NCBI RefSeq assembly: GCF_002993365.1
Contig: NZ_PVNP01000188.1
Span: 1-64,000, forward strand
DNA: 64,000 nt
DNA from: Marisediminitalea alba
GTDB lineage: Bacteria; Pseudomonadota; Gammaproteobacteria; Enterobacterales; Alteromonadaceae
Reading direction: 5' to 3'
A program made the translations under genes and the position numbers. Shown here piece after piece: positions 1 through 9,237 of this stretch (its first letter is position 1; every line of letters starts with the position of its first letter). Under the pieces are notes generated by a model. The model ran no database searches. It had not been told where the DNA came from and was given only the letters and a program-made list of their open reading frames with translations.

Positions 1-9
1 TGTGAGATG

Positions 10-21
10 TATGGACTCCCT
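10..21 (+). repeat. Left subterminal inverted repeat of the IS
   Basis: TATGGACTCCCT; its exact reverse complement lies at 1314-1325. Confidence 0.85.
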
Positions 22-73
22 TCCCTGAAAGGGGTACGGTCTTAATTGTCAAATTAGCCAAAGGGGTCCATAC

Positions 74-1111
74 ATGATTAAGAATACAATTATTGCAATT
101 GACCTTGCAAAGCATTCCTTTCAGGTTTGCAAGTTCAACAGTGACGGAAAAATTGATTATAACAAAGCAATGAGTCGTAAAGCATTGATAGCACTTCTGG
201 GAAACCATGTGTCAGCGTTAGTGGCAATGGAAGCCTGTGGTGGCTCGAATTACTGGGCGCGTTTAGCGAGGCGGCATGGTCATCAAGTAAAAATCATTCA
301 GCCTCGCGCAGTAAAAGGGCTGCAATTAAAGCAAAAAACAGATAAAAATGACGCCTACGCTATCGGTATTGCGGCTCAATTACCTCATATAAACTCTTGT
401 GGCATCATGGAGGAAGATGAACAGGGTCTTCAGGCCCTGGAGCGGGTGCGAATGCTGCAGTTGGAGCAAAGGACGGCGTTGGCAAACCAGATACGAGGAC
501 TGTTGACGGAATTCGGGATTGTGATAGCAAAGGGGTTAAATCATTTAGTCACTGCGCTGCCTGACATTTTAGAAGATGCAGAAAACGGCTTGCCGATGAA
601 TTATCGTCAGGCTTTGGCTGCGCAGTCACAAATGTTACAACTCTATACGACTCAAATAGAAAGTTATGACAGGCTCATAGCAGAACACACGCGGCATAAT
701 CCTGTTTGCCAGAAATTAAGTAAACTCGAAGGCGTAGGCCCTTTGATTGCTTTGGGGTTAACCGTTCGATTGGGAAATGCGACAGAGTTCAATACAGGCC
801 GGGATGCATCAGCATGCATAGGTTTGACACCGAAGCAGCATTCGACCGGCGGTAAAGAGCGATTGGGACATATTTCTAAAAACTGTGCAGATAAAAGATT
901 GCGAAGTTTGCTCTATCAGGGAGCAATGTCGGTAGTGAATAAAGCAGTATCCAGAGAGCCTAAGACTGTGAAAGAGCAGTGGCTGAAGGCGTTAGTTGAC
1001 CGAAGGGGAAAGAAGGTTGCTGCCATCGCGTTAGCAAATAAAACGGTGAGAACCGCTGTTGCTCTAATAAAGAATAATGACGATTACAATCCGATACTGT
1101 TAGCAGCCTAA
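74..1111 (+). CDS. IS110-family (IS1111 group) transposase
   Basis: This 345-residue protein is a DEDD-type recombinase, the enzyme that joins and cuts IS ends under guidance of a bridge RNA. The RuvC-like N-terminal domain shows the expected acidic set D10, E53, D90 and D93 (in the motif KTDKND). The C-terminal Transposase_20 domain starts near the helix-hairpin-helix-like stretch LEGVGPLIALGL (about 218-229). It carries the conserved HSTGGK motif with S257 as candidate catalytic serine. The length is normal for the family and there is no frameshift, so the copy looks intact. The start ATG follows an AAGGGG ribosome site at 61-66. That region also forms an inverted repeat with the left end: ATGTATGGAC at 7-16 against GTCCATACAT at 66-75. 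Confidence 0.93.
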   Translation: MIKNTIIAIDLAKHSFQVCKFNSDGKIDYNKAMSRKALIALLGNHVSALVAMEACGGSNYWARLARRHGHQVKIIQPRAVKGLQLKQKTDKNDAYAIGIAAQLPHINSCGIMEEDEQGLQALERVRMLQLEQRTALANQIRGLLTEFGIVIAKGLNHLVTALPDILEDAENGLPMNYRQALAAQSQMLQLYTTQIESYDRLIAEHTRHNPVCQKLSKLEGVGPLIALGLTVRLGNATEFNTGRDASACIGLTPKQHSTGGKERLGHISKNCADKRLRSLLYQGAMSVVNKAVSREPKTVKEQWLKALVDRRGKKVAAIALANKTVRTAVALIKNNDDYNPILLAA

Positions 1112-1313
1112 GAGTTAGTAAATCAACAAATTGCGAAAATAAATGGTAAGACCAACCAGCAGAATTCAGCCAGTCCTCTCAAGTGACTAAACACTGTGTG
1201 TGAGAATTGAACTGTTGGTGCGTATACATCGAAGGGCAGGAGTAGCTCTCCATTTAAAGCCCGTATATAAGAGCGCATCTACTACTAATTTTTCAAAAGA
1301 TGTTGATTACTTC
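1112..1313 (+). ncRNA. Candidate bridge RNA region in the IS right end
   Basis: About 200 noncoding bases lie between the transposase stop and the right inverted repeat. In the IS1111 group this is where the bridge RNA that base-pairs to donor and target DNA is encoded. Two internal segments match the element's own junctions. TGTGAGA at 1199-1205 equals bases 1-7 of the window. ATATAAGAG at 1265-1273 equals 1323-1331 across the right end. Such matches are what guide loops would show. The RNA boundaries and fold are inferred. Confidence 0.45.
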
Positions 1314-1325
1314 AGGGAGTCCATA
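1314..1325 (-). repeat. Right subterminal inverted repeat of the IS
   Basis: AGGGAGTCCATA, exact reverse complement of 10-21. It marks the right end of the element to within a few bases. Confidence 0.85.
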
Positions 1326-1334
1326 TAAGAGGAC

Positions 1335-1352
1335 GGGAGTTGTAAAACTCCC
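1335..1352. other. Perfect hairpin next to the IS right end
   Basis: GGGAGTT, loop GTAA, AACTCCC. There is no T tract, so it is not a clear terminator. It may be part of the original intergenic region or the structured target of the IS. Confidence 0.5.
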
Positions 1353-1436
1353 TCCTACTCGATTGTGATCGAATATCCTTTTCGTGGTACTCTATACCGG
1401 TTCGACGTCACTAATTTGAAGAGTTGATAACGCTTT

Positions 1437-2555
1437 ATGTCCAAAACTAACCTACTTAATTTTAATCGGCAGGGATTGCGCGACTATTTCGCTGAAATCG
1501 GCGAAAAGCCATTCCGTGCAGATCAGGTCATGAAGTGGATTTATCAGCATGGTGTCAGTGATTTCGAGCAGATGACCAACATCAATAAGCAGCTGCGCGC
1601 GAAGTTAATCGAGCAGTGTGAAGTAAGAGCACCGGAAATTGCTTATCACCAGCAGGCTACAGACGGCACCATTAAGTTTGCCCTTAAACTCGATGGCGGG
1701 CAGGAAGTAGAAACCGTGTGGATCCCGGAAGCCGATCGTGCAACGTTATGCGTTTCCTCACAGGTAGGTTGTGCCCTTGAATGTACGTTTTGCTCCACCG
1801 CACAACAGGGCTTTAACCGTAACCTGACCGTCAGCGAAATTATCGGTCAGGTGTGGCGGGTAGCCACCACGTTAGGCTTGTCTAACGATACCTCGGCAAG
1901 ACCGGTTACCAACGTGGTGATGATGGGCATGGGTGAGCCGCTACTGAATCTTAAAAACGTGGTACCCGCCATGGATATCATGCTGGATGATTACGGTTTT
2001 GGTTTATCCAAGCGCCGGGTGACGCTGAGTACGTCTGGTGTGGTGCCAGCCCTGGATATGCTGGGCGATCAGATTGATGTGGCGCTGGCCATCTCGTTGC
2101 ACGCACCGAATGATGAGCTGCGTGATGAAATTGTACCGATTAATAAAAAGTACAATATTGAAGCCTTCTTAGCTGGCGTGCGTCGCTATTTAGCCAAGTC
2201 CAAAGCCAATCAGGGCAAGGTAACGGTTGAATACGTGATGCTGAATCAAATTAACGATTCAACTGATCACGCTCATCAACTGGCTAAAGTGATGAAAGAA
2301 ACGCCCTGTAAGATTAACCTGATCCCGTTTAACCCTTACCCGGGCTCGCCTTATACCTGCTCAAGCAATTCGCGTATCGATCGCTTTGCCAAAGTCCTGA
2401 TGGAAAAGGGCTATACAGTGATTGTGCGTAAAACCCGGGGCGACGATATTGATGCCGCTTGCGGTCAGTTAGTGGGTGACGTGGTAGACAGAACCAAAAG
2501 AATGTTGAAAAAACAGATGAAGGGCGAGCCAATTTCGGTAAAAATGTCCCAATAA
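1437..2555 (+). CDS. rlmN: Dual-specificity RNA methyltransferase RlmN
   Basis: RlmN is a radical SAM enzyme that methylates C2 of A2503 in 23S rRNA and of A37 in some tRNAs. The 372-residue protein has the radical SAM cluster motif CALECTFC with C112, C116 and C119. A C-terminal C342 in the motif DAACGQ should be the cysteine that resolves the methylated intermediate. Length and motif spacing are those of the family. The gene heads the rlmN-pilW-rodZ-ispG run, with 35 bases to the next start, so it is probably co-transcribed. The IS just upstream may have separated it from an earlier promoter or supplied a new one; no convincing promoter was identified in 1353-1436. Confidence 0.97.
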   Translation: MSKTNLLNFNRQGLRDYFAEIGEKPFRADQVMKWIYQHGVSDFEQMTNINKQLRAKLIEQCEVRAPEIAYHQQATDGTIKFALKLDGGQEVETVWIPEADRATLCVSSQVGCALECTFCSTAQQGFNRNLTVSEIIGQVWRVATTLGLSNDTSARPVTNVVMMGMGEPLLNLKNVVPAMDIMLDDYGFGLSKRRVTLSTSGVVPALDMLGDQIDVALAISLHAPNDELRDEIVPINKKYNIEAFLAGVRRYLAKSKANQGKVTVEYVMLNQINDSTDHAHQLAKVMKETPCKINLIPFNPYPGSPYTCSSNSRIDRFAKVLMEKGYTVIVRKTRGDDIDAACGQLVGDVVDRTKRMLKKQMKGEPISVKMSQ

Positions 2556-2590
2556 CAAAATATCGAAAAAACATAAGGTAAGCGCTGCCG

Positions 2591-3754
2591 ATGAGAATAC
2601 TGATAGTTTTGAGTCTGATGATTGCCCTGACAGGCTGTGTCAGTGAAACCCAGCCCGGGGCGTTTAGTTCTGACTTTGATCAACAGGAAGCGGCGAAAAC
2701 CCGTGTATCACTGGGGCTGACTTACCTTAAAAACGGTAATTATTCACAAGCCAAACAAAATCTGGATAAAGCGCTGGCCTTTGCGCCACGCCTGGCTGAA
2801 ACTCATTATGGCCTGGCGTATTACTATCAGGTAGTCGGTGAGTCCGAACGCGCTGACGAGTCTTATCAAACCGCCATGAGTCTGGCACCGCGCGATGCCA
2901 ACATAGCCAACAGTTATGGCGCATTTTTATGTCAGGATGGCCGCTATGACGAAGCTAAGCGCTTCTTCATGCAAGCTGTTAATGCAAAGCAATACGCTAA
3001 CTCCGCCGAAACCTACGAGAATATGGCGTTATGCGCGCAGAGTCAGGGCGAAGGCGAAGACGCCATCGAATACCTCAATAGCGCACTTAAACACCAACCC
3101 GGTCGCGCCAAAACGCTGTTTATTCTGACCGAAATGTACGTTGCAACAGAACAATACGGGTTAGCCGCTGAAACCTTGCGTCGTTATGAAAAGGTTGCGC
3201 GGGTCTCTGCAGATTCACTGTGGATGGCCATCGAGATTGCCAAAGGGCAGGGAGATTTACGCGCTGCCAACGGTTATGGCGACATGCTCCTTCGGATGTA
3301 TCCAAACAGCCCTCTAGCCCGGTTATACATTGAGCGGCAGAAAACCGTACCGCAGCCGGTGGTTAAAGTGAAATCCAAGCCGCAGTCTCAGGTAGTATCG
3401 GTGTCTACGCCAGAAATAGCCGCTGAGCAAGAGCCGGAGGCTCACGCCACCGAAGCTGCAGTTGCCGAATCTAACCAGGCTGAATCCACCCAATCTGAAG
3501 CATCAGAACCTATCGTTGTGGCTGAAGAACCAGAAACGGACGAACCGGTAGCTGAAGCTGAACAGGTTATCCAGGCCGATGAGGCAGACTCCCTTTTTCA
3601 TATTGTTCAGCCAAAAGAAAACCTTTACCGGTTGTCACTGAAGTACAACATTAAGCTCAATACACTCAAAGAGTGGAACAACCTGGATAAAAACGGGTCT
3701 ATTAATGTCGGCATGAAGTTATGGCTGGTGCCGCCAGCACAACAAACCAACTAA
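2591..3754 (+). CDS. pilW: Type IV pilus biogenesis lipoprotein PilW/PilF (TPR plus LysM)
   Basis: This outer-membrane pilotin is needed for PilQ secretin assembly and pilus stability. The 387-residue product begins with a lipoprotein signal ending in the lipobox LTGC (C16). TPR repeats follow through about residue 250 (for example KNGNYSQAKQNLDKALAFAP). Next comes a Glu/Ala-rich linker (about 265-335), then a C-terminal LysM domain (about 336-383, FHIVQPKENLYRLSLKYNI). The LysM peptidoglycan-binding domain is extra compared with the pilotin of Pseudomonas. It lies between rlmN and rodZ, 12 bases before the latter. Pilin genes at the far right of the window suggest one pilus machine fed from separate loci. 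Confidence 0.92.
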   Translation: MRILIVLSLMIALTGCVSETQPGAFSSDFDQQEAAKTRVSLGLTYLKNGNYSQAKQNLDKALAFAPRLAETHYGLAYYYQVVGESERADESYQTAMSLAPRDANIANSYGAFLCQDGRYDEAKRFFMQAVNAKQYANSAETYENMALCAQSQGEGEDAIEYLNSALKHQPGRAKTLFILTEMYVATEQYGLAAETLRRYEKVARVSADSLWMAIEIAKGQGDLRAANGYGDMLLRMYPNSPLARLYIERQKTVPQPVVKVKSKPQSQVVSVSTPEIAAEQEPEAHATEAAVAESNQAESTQSEASEPIVVAEEPETDEPVAEAEQVIQADEADSLFHIVQPKENLYRLSLKYNIKLNTLKEWNNLDKNGSINVGMKLWLVPPAQQTN

Positions 3755-3766
3755 CGCAGGTAACTA

Positions 3767-4729
3767 ATGGACAAAGAGCAGCACATTGAAGCTGATGAGC
3801 AGCATGTGCCTGACGCACCCAGTCCCGGCCAGGTATTGCGGGAAGCACGGGAAGAGCAGGGCCTGACTCAACAGGCGATCGCTGATAAGTTGTATTTAAA
3901 AGTTGGTATCATTGACGATCTGGAACAAAATCGGATCGATGATTCAACGTCTGTCACCTTCTTTAAAGGATATGTCCGTCTTTATGCAAAGAATCTGGGG
4001 CTGAATCCAGAAGAAGTCTTAACGCTTTTTAATCAGTATCACACCACCCCAAAGCCACCGGCCAAGCTACAAAGCTTTTCCCGAAGAGTTGCTAAGCAGG
4101 CGCATGATGACCGCTGGATGATGGTGACCTACGGTATTGCTGTTGTACTGATTGCCGGGGTTGTAGTGTGGTGGTACCAACAACCAGCAAATGACAGCAA
4201 CGAGTTACCCGCTGTGACGCAAAGTACTCAGAATCAGTCAGCATCAACGCCGGCAAGAAGTGGGCCTCAACCAGAGTCTGTAGTAACGCAGTCGGATGAA
4301 GGTTCGGTCAGTGAAGTTATCACCGAAGAAGCGGATACTGAGGTGCCCGTTCAGCCTTCGCAGCAAAATGTGACAGAAGATACCAGTTCGCCAGTCGACA
4401 CCTTGAGCAATGAGTCGGTCGATACAGCACCTCTGGCAAACGAAGAAGCGTCATCGCAAGCAATGCCTGAAGCTGGTGAGCCCGTAGCGCTGGTGTTCAA
4501 TTTTAGTGCCGACTGCTGGGTGAATATTACCGATGCCAGTGGCGAAGCCATCGCCTACGGAATTAAAGCGGCCGGCTATGAAATGCAGGTTAGCGGCCTG
4601 CCGCCATTTGAAGTGACGCTCGGCGCGCCTGATGTCGTGCAAATTAGTTATGACGGTGAAGCGGTAGATATGGCTGGATTTGATCCTACCCGCACCGCGA
4701 AGTTTTCGTTACCCATGCAGGAACAATGA
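3767..4729 (+). CDS. rodZ: Cytoskeletal cell-shape protein RodZ
   Basis: RodZ links MreB to the elongasome in the inner membrane. The 320-residue protein has an N-terminal helix-turn-helix of the HTH_25 type (about 20-82, [20 protein letters not shown]). A basic stretch precedes a single transmembrane helix (117-138). A long Ser/Thr/Glu-rich periplasmic linker and a C-terminal DUF4115 beta domain (about 240-318) complete the usual RodZ layout. Its stop overlaps the ispG start (ATGA at 4726-4729), indicating translational coupling. Confidence 0.93.
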   Translation: MDKEQHIEADEQHVPDAPSPGQVLREAREEQGLTQQAIADKLYLKVGIIDDLEQNRIDDSTSVTFFKGYVRLYAKNLGLNPEEVLTLFNQYHTTPKPPAKLQSFSRRVAKQAHDDRWMMVTYGIAVVLIAGVVVWWYQQPANDSNELPAVTQSTQNQSASTPARSGPQPESVVTQSDEGSVSEVITEEADTEVPVQPSQQNVTEDTSSPVDTLSNESVDTAPLANEEASSQAMPEAGEPVALVFNFSADCWVNITDASGEAIAYGIKAAGYEMQVSGLPPFEVTLGAPDVVQISYDGEAVDMAGFDPTRTAKFSLPMQEQ

Positions 4730-5847
4730 TGTTTGCTGATAGTCCTATCCAACGCAGAAAATCAATTCGGATTAACGTAGGTAATGTGCCCATTGGTGAT
4801 GGCGCCCCCATTGCCGTGCAATCAATGACCAATACGCCAACAACCGATGTGGCGGCCACCGTAGCGCAGATCAACCGGATCGTCGCGGTAGGTGGTGAGA
4901 TAGTGCGGGTATCGGTACCCACCATGGACGCTGCTGAAGCTTTTAAGCAAATACGTCAACAGGTTAGTGTACCGCTGATTGCTGATATCCATTTCGATTA
5001 CCGGATAGCGCTTAAAGTCGCCGACTATGGCGTAGATTGCCTACGGATCAATCCGGGAAATATCGGTAATATGGAGCGGGTTAAGTCGGTAGTGGATTGC
5101 GCCAAAGACAAAAATATTCCGATTCGAATTGGCGTTAACGGCGGGTCGCTGGAGCGTGACCTGCAGGAAAAATATGGCGAGCCAACACCAGAAGCGCTGC
5201 TTGAGTCAGCCATGCGCCATGTGGATATCCTCGATAAACTGAATTTTGATCAGTTCAAGGTATCGGTAAAAGCCTCAGACGTATTTCTGGCCGTCGGCGC
5301 GTACCGGTTGCTGGCCAAACAAATAGAGCAGCCATTGCATCTGGGTATCACCGAAGCTGGTGGACAAAGAGCCGGCGCGGTAAAGAGTGCCGTAGGCCTG
5401 GGCATGCTGTTGGCGGAAGGAATAGGCGATACCCTGCGAGTATCGCTGGCCGCCGATCCCGTGGAAGAAATCAAAGTCGGTTTTGATATTTTAAAATCAC
5501 TGCGTATTCGCTCTCGCGGTATTAACTTTATCGCTTGCCCGAGTTGTTCGCGGCAGGAATTCGATGTGATTGGTACCGTGAATGCTCTTGAACAACGCTT
5601 AGAAGATGTATTAACACCAATGGATGTGTCAATCATCGGCTGCGTGGTGAACGGTCCCGGCGAAGCTGAAGTATCAGATCTGGGCTTAACCGGCGCGCGG
5701 AATATGAGTGGCTATTATCTTGACGGCAAGCGTCAGAAAGAGCGGCTGGCGAACGATGACCTGGTTGAACAACTGGAAAAACGCATCCGCGCCAAAGCGG
5801 CTATGCTGGATTCTGCCAACGCCATCCCGGTGGTTGAAAAACCATAA
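4726..5847 (+). CDS. ispG: 4-hydroxy-3-methylbut-2-enyl diphosphate synthase (flavodoxin)
   Basis: IspG carries out the penultimate step of the MEP isoprenoid pathway, reducing MEcPP to HMBPP with a 4Fe-4S cluster. Cluster ligands are visible as C271 and C274 (CPSC), C306 and E313 (GCVVNGPGE). The 373-residue length matches the two-domain bacterial enzyme. The gene starts inside the rodZ stop; a second in-frame ATG at 4729 is possible. The last enzyme of the pathway, ispH, is at 52154-53098 in this window. A terminator follows at 5895. Confidence 0.97.
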   Translation: MMFADSPIQRRKSIRINVGNVPIGDGAPIAVQSMTNTPTTDVAATVAQINRIVAVGGEIVRVSVPTMDAAEAFKQIRQQVSVPLIADIHFDYRIALKVADYGVDCLRINPGNIGNMERVKSVVDCAKDKNIPIRIGVNGGSLERDLQEKYGEPTPEALLESAMRHVDILDKLNFDQFKVSVKASDVFLAVGAYRLLAKQIEQPLHLGITEAGGQRAGAVKSAVGLGMLLAEGIGDTLRVSLAADPVEEIKVGFDILKSLRIRSRGINFIACPSCSRQEFDVIGTVNALEQRLEDVLTPMDVSIIGCVVNGPGEAEVSDLGLTGARNMSGYYLDGKRQKERLANDDLVEQLEKRIRAKAAMLDSANAIPVVEKP

Positions 5848-5879
5848 TCCCGGTGCCGGTCGCTGGCAGTTAAGAATGT

Positions 5880-5908
5880 TTGTGGTTAAACACTAAAGCC
5901 CCTATAAT
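5880..5908 (+). promoter_or_regulatory. Candidate hisS promoter overlapping the ispG terminator
   Basis: TTGTGG (5880-5885), a 17-bp spacer, then a perfect TATAAT (5903-5908). The -10 element is the loop of the terminator hairpin at 5895-5918. Predicted start near 5915, leaving a leader of about 26 nt before the hisS GTG. Confidence 0.5.
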
Positions 5909-5919
5909 GCGGGGCTTTT
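5895..5919 (+). terminator. Rho-independent terminator after ispG
   Basis: AAAGCCCC (5895-5902), 8-nt loop, GGGGCTTT (5911-5918), short T run. Confidence 0.8.
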
Positions 5920-5940
5920 AATTAGGCTGAGAGAGAACAG

Positions 5941-7221
5941 GTGGCAAAAACAATCCAGGCTATTCGAGGTATGAATGACTGCCTGCCGACGGAGTCGGGT
6001 AAATGGCAACAGGTCGAGGCAGGTATTCGGCAGGTTGTGGCCAGTTATGGCTATCAGGAAATCAGAACGCCAATCGTCGAAAGTACCGACCTGTTTAAGC
6101 GCTCTATTGGTGAAGTCACCGATATCGTTGAAAAAGAAATGTATACCTTTGCCGACCGTAACGGCGATAGTCTGACCCTGCGTCCGGAAGGCACCGCCAG
6201 TGCAGTGCGCGCCGGTAATGAGCACGGTTTGATCTACAACCAGCAACAACGCTTGTGGTATATGGGACCGATGTTCCGCCACGAACGGCCGCAAAAAGGT
6301 CGTTACCGCCAGTTTCACCAGTTTGGAGTAGAAACCTACGGATTGGCAAGCGCCGACATTGATGCTGAAGTGATCCTGTTATCGGCCCGCCTGTGGAAGC
6401 TGTTCGGCATATCAGACCATGTTACCTTACAGATCAACTCGCTTGGCTCCAACGAAGCTCGTCAGAATTACAAGGACGCGTTAGTTGCGTACCTTAAACA
6501 GCACGAATCGCAACTGGACGAAGATTCTCTGCGTCGGCTGGAGTCTAATCCTCTGCGCGTGCTGGATAGCAAAAATCCGCAAGTCCAGGCGCTGGTATCC
6601 GATGCGCCCTCTTTGCTGGAATATCTTGATGACGATTCTAAAGCGCATTTTGCCTTGTTATGTGAACTGCTCGATAATGCAGGCGTGGCCTACGAAATCA
6701 ATCCTCGTCTGGTTCGTGGTCTGGATTATTACAACCGCACCGTTTTTGAATGGGTAACTGAAAGCCTTGGCGCTCAGGGGACGGTTTGTGCCGGTGGTCG
6801 TTACGATGGTCTGGTTGAACAACTGGGCGGCAAGCCTGCACCAGGTGTGGGCTTTGCATTGGGTATGGAACGTCTTGTGCTGTTACTTGATACGCTGGAG
6901 AAAATCGAGCAAAACCAGCCAGCCGCCGACATTTATGTTACCGCGTTAGGTGATGATACCCGCGGCTACGCCAGCCAGGTCGCAGAATCATTACGTGATT
7001 CTGACAGTCAGTTTCGGGTGATGCTGCACTGTGGTGGTGGCAATCTGAAGAAACAATTAAAACGGGCAGACAAAGTAGGCGCCAGTGTAGCATTGCTGAT
7101 TGGCTCAGAAGAAATGGCTGCCCACCAGGTGACCCTGAAACCACTACGTGGCAATGGCGAACAGGTTAATGTGGCGCTCAGCGAGCTGCCAGCAGCTTTA
7201 CATAACGTGTTATCCGTATAA
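5941..7221 (+). CDS. hisS: Histidine-tRNA ligase
   Basis: This class II aminoacyl-tRNA synthetase charges tRNA-His, one copy of which is at 30247-30323. The 426-residue protein shows motif 2 ([17 protein letters not shown]). It also has the HisA-type signature [15 protein letters not shown] and the C-terminal anticodon-binding domain. Translation starts at GTG in the context GTG GCA AAA ACA ATC. No upstream in-frame ATG fits. It is followed 27 bases later by yfgM, so hisS-yfgM-bamB form one likely transcript. Confidence 0.96.
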   Translation: MAKTIQAIRGMNDCLPTESGKWQQVEAGIRQVVASYGYQEIRTPIVESTDLFKRSIGEVTDIVEKEMYTFADRNGDSLTLRPEGTASAVRAGNEHGLIYNQQQRLWYMGPMFRHERPQKGRYRQFHQFGVETYGLASADIDAEVILLSARLWKLFGISDHVTLQINSLGSNEARQNYKDALVAYLKQHESQLDEDSLRRLESNPLRVLDSKNPQVQALVSDAPSLLEYLDDDSKAHFALLCELLDNAGVAYEINPRLVRGLDYYNRTVFEWVTESLGAQGTVCAGGRYDGLVEQLGGKPAPGVGFALGMERLVLLLDTLEKIEQNQPAADIYVTALGDDTRGYASQVAESLRDSDSQFRVMLHCGGGNLKKQLKRADKVGASVALLIGSEEMAAHQVTLKPLRGNGEQVNVALSELPAALHNVLSV

Positions 7222-7248
7222 CCGTTAGCAAAATAAAGAGGTTTTAAG

Positions 7249-7863
7249 ATGGAACAATTCGCTACAGAAGAACAACAGGTAGAGGCGATTAAACGGTTTT
7301 GGTCAGAGCACGGAACGTCTCTGATTGTCGGTGCAGTACTGGGTTTAGCCGGTTTATTTGGCTGGCAGTACTACAGCGATTCACAAATCGCCGCCAAGGA
7401 AAGCGCCTCTCAGTCATACCAGGCCGCACTTGAGTCGCTGGTAAACGAAGAAAATAGTCAGCCGATTGAAGCGGTAATCAATGCCGATGCTACAGGCTAT
7501 GCCAACGTGGCAGGTTTACTGGCTGCTAAGCAAGCGGTTGACGACGGCAACCTCGAAAGCGCTGCAACTTATCTCAAAGGCGTTGCTAGCAGTGCCGCGG
7601 ACGAAAGTTTAAAGCAGGTTGCAAATGTGCGTCTTGCACGTGTTCAGCTAGCTCTTCAGCAGTATGACAATGCCCTGACAACCATCGAATCGGTAACCGA
7701 TGAAGCGTTTACTGCACAGGTTGAAGAAGTGAAAGGTGATATTTTTGCCGCGCAAGGGAACTTTGACAAGGCTCGCATAGCCTACTCCTCTGCCTTGGAG
7801 AAAAATATTAACAATCGATTACTGCAAATGAAGCTAGACAACCTTGCAGTTAGCGCAGGATAG
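7249..7863 (+). CDS. yfgM: YfgM family inner-membrane chaperone-like TPR protein
   Basis: YfgM is an inner-membrane protein that associates with PpiD and the Sec translocon in enterobacteria. The 204-residue product has a short cytoplasmic N-terminus, one transmembrane helix (about 24-43, TSLIVGAVLGLAGLFGWQYY) and a periplasmic TPR-like helical domain. Position between hisS and bamB is the conserved one. The partner ppiD is also in this window (37693-39579). Confidence 0.9.
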   Translation: MEQFATEEQQVEAIKRFWSEHGTSLIVGAVLGLAGLFGWQYYSDSQIAAKESASQSYQAALESLVNEENSQPIEAVINADATGYANVAGLLAAKQAVDDGNLESAATYLKGVASSAADESLKQVANVRLARVQLALQQYDNALTTIESVTDEAFTAQVEEVKGDIFAAQGNFDKARIAYSSALEKNINNRLLQMKLDNLAVSAG

Positions 7864-7866
7864 TGA

Positions 7867-9138
7867 ATGAATTTAAATACTCGAAACATCTCACAGCAAT
7901 CAACTCTGTGTGGCCGTATGTTTAAACGGGTCATTTTGACCGCAGCCGTCATCGGTTTGTCTGGTTGCGCCACCATGACAGACTGGTTCGCTGATGAAGA
8001 CGAAATCAAAATCCGCCGTATTGCGCCTATTGAAAACCAGATAACCCCAAAAGAAGTCTGGAGCTACACCATTGGTGACGGCGTTGATGAATACTTTTCG
8101 CGCTTAAAACCGGTTTTCGCTAACGATACTGTGTACGCTGCAGAGCGTCATGGCGAAGTGGTGGCACTAACCCCGGATACCGGTGATGTGGTATGGGAAC
8201 GCAATTTTGCTATTTTCCCGGACGAATCCTTCTGGGATGACATTGCTCGCCTGTGGCGCAGCGGTGCGTCAGCCAAAATCAGTGCGATTGCAGCAGGCTA
8301 TGACATGGTTTTTGTCGCCACTGAAGATGGCATTATCCGAGCCTTAAACAGTGAGTCTGGCGAAACCTTATGGGAAAGCACGGTACCAGGTGAAATCCTG
8401 GCTACGCCAGCGATGGACGAAGGGATCCTGGTATTGAATACCGGCGCTGGAGTGTTGTTTGGACTGGATGCAAAAACCGGTGAGCAACTGTGGCGCAGTG
8501 AAACCGACGTGCCGCCGCTGAGTTTACGGGGTATTTCAGCACCGGTTGCCACCAATGGTGGTGCACTGGTTGGCACGCCTACCGGGAAGTTACAGGTGAA
8601 TATTCTGACCAGCGGCATTCCCGCCTGGGAAACCGCTATTACTGCGCCTGCCGGAGCAACCGAACTTGAGCGTATTATTGATGTGGATTCTGCGCCGGTA
8701 GTATTCGGTAATACTGTCTACATTGTTTCCTATGATGGCACTCTGGCTGCAGTAGAACTGCGCAGTGGGCGCATTATGTGGAAGCGTGAATACGGCTCGT
8801 ACCGTGATTTGGCGGTGAGCGGTAATCGCATCTACGTAGTTGATACACGCTCAATTGTTTATGCGCTGGATCGTCGTAATGGCGTTGAAATCTGGTCTCA
8901 GAGCGGTCTCAAAGAGCGTAACCTGACTACGCCATTAATTATGGGAGAACAACTGGTGCTTGGCGACCGCTGGGGGCTGATGCACTGGTTAAATGCAGAA
9001 GATGGTAAACTCATTGCCCGCTATGATTTAGGTGGCGACGATGAAGATGAAGCTATCTATGCAACACCAGTTAAAGTGAATGACCTGGTGGTTACCATTA
9101 CCCGCGATGGAGAAATTGCTGCGTTGTCAGCTCAGTAA
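7867..9138 (+). CDS. bamB: Outer membrane protein assembly factor BamB
   Basis: BamB is the beta-propeller lipoprotein of the BAM complex, which inserts outer-membrane beta-barrels. Repeated PQQ-like blades are visible (GDVVWERNFAI, GETLWESTV, GEQLWRSE, GRIMWKREYG, GVEIWSQSG). The lipobox is LSGC. Two starts are possible. ATG 7867 has an AGGA ribosome site six bases upstream, giving 423 residues with a long pre-signal stretch. ATG 7918 gives a classic lipoprotein signal (MFKRVILTAAVIGLSGC) but has no clear ribosome site. I list the first; the mature protein is the same. Confidence 0.93.
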   Translation: MNLNTRNISQQSTLCGRMFKRVILTAAVIGLSGCATMTDWFADEDEIKIRRIAPIENQITPKEVWSYTIGDGVDEYFSRLKPVFANDTVYAAERHGEVVALTPDTGDVVWERNFAIFPDESFWDDIARLWRSGASAKISAIAAGYDMVFVATEDGIIRALNSESGETLWESTVPGEILATPAMDEGILVLNTGAGVLFGLDAKTGEQLWRSETDVPPLSLRGISAPVATNGGALVGTPTGKLQVNILTSGIPAWETAITAPAGATELERIIDVDSAPVVFGNTVYIVSYDGTLAAVELRSGRIMWKREYGSYRDLAVSGNRIYVVDTRSIVYALDRRNGVEIWSQSGLKERNLTTPLIMGEQLVLGDRWGLMHWLNAEDGKLIARYDLGGDDEDEAIYATPVKVNDLVVTITRDGEIAALSAQ

Positions 9139-9180
9139 CCACGCTTATCCTGCAATTCGCGGGATATTCCGATATAATTT

Positions 9181-9210
9181 AACGGCCGCGCTTTATGCGC
9201 GGCCGTTTGC
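9181..9210 (+). terminator. Terminator between bamB and der
   Basis: AACGGCCGCGC (9181-9191), loop TTTAT, GCGCGGCCGTT (9197-9207), followed by TGCTTGTTT. A TATAAT hexamer at 9173-9178 lies directly upstream and may be the -10 of a der promoter whose transcript would begin inside the stem. Confidence 0.7.
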
Positions 9211-9237
9211 TTGTTTATTACTTAAAGGAACACCGAT

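Larger units (their letters stand above)
1..1331 (+). mobile_element. IS110-family insertion sequence (IS1111 group)
   Basis: The element holds one transposase gene (74-1111) with a short left noncoding end and a roughly 200-nt right noncoding end. Subterminal inverted repeats TATGGACTCCCT (10-21) and AGGGAGTCCATA (1314-1325) are perfect over 12 bp. Subterminal repeats plus a long right noncoding end are the marks of the IS1111 group of IS110, which moves by a circular intermediate and makes no target duplication. Exact ends cannot be fixed because the left flank is outside the window; the right end should lie a few bases beyond 1325. The element sits just upstream of rlmN, in the gap where ndk normally lies in related genomes. 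Confidence 0.85.
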
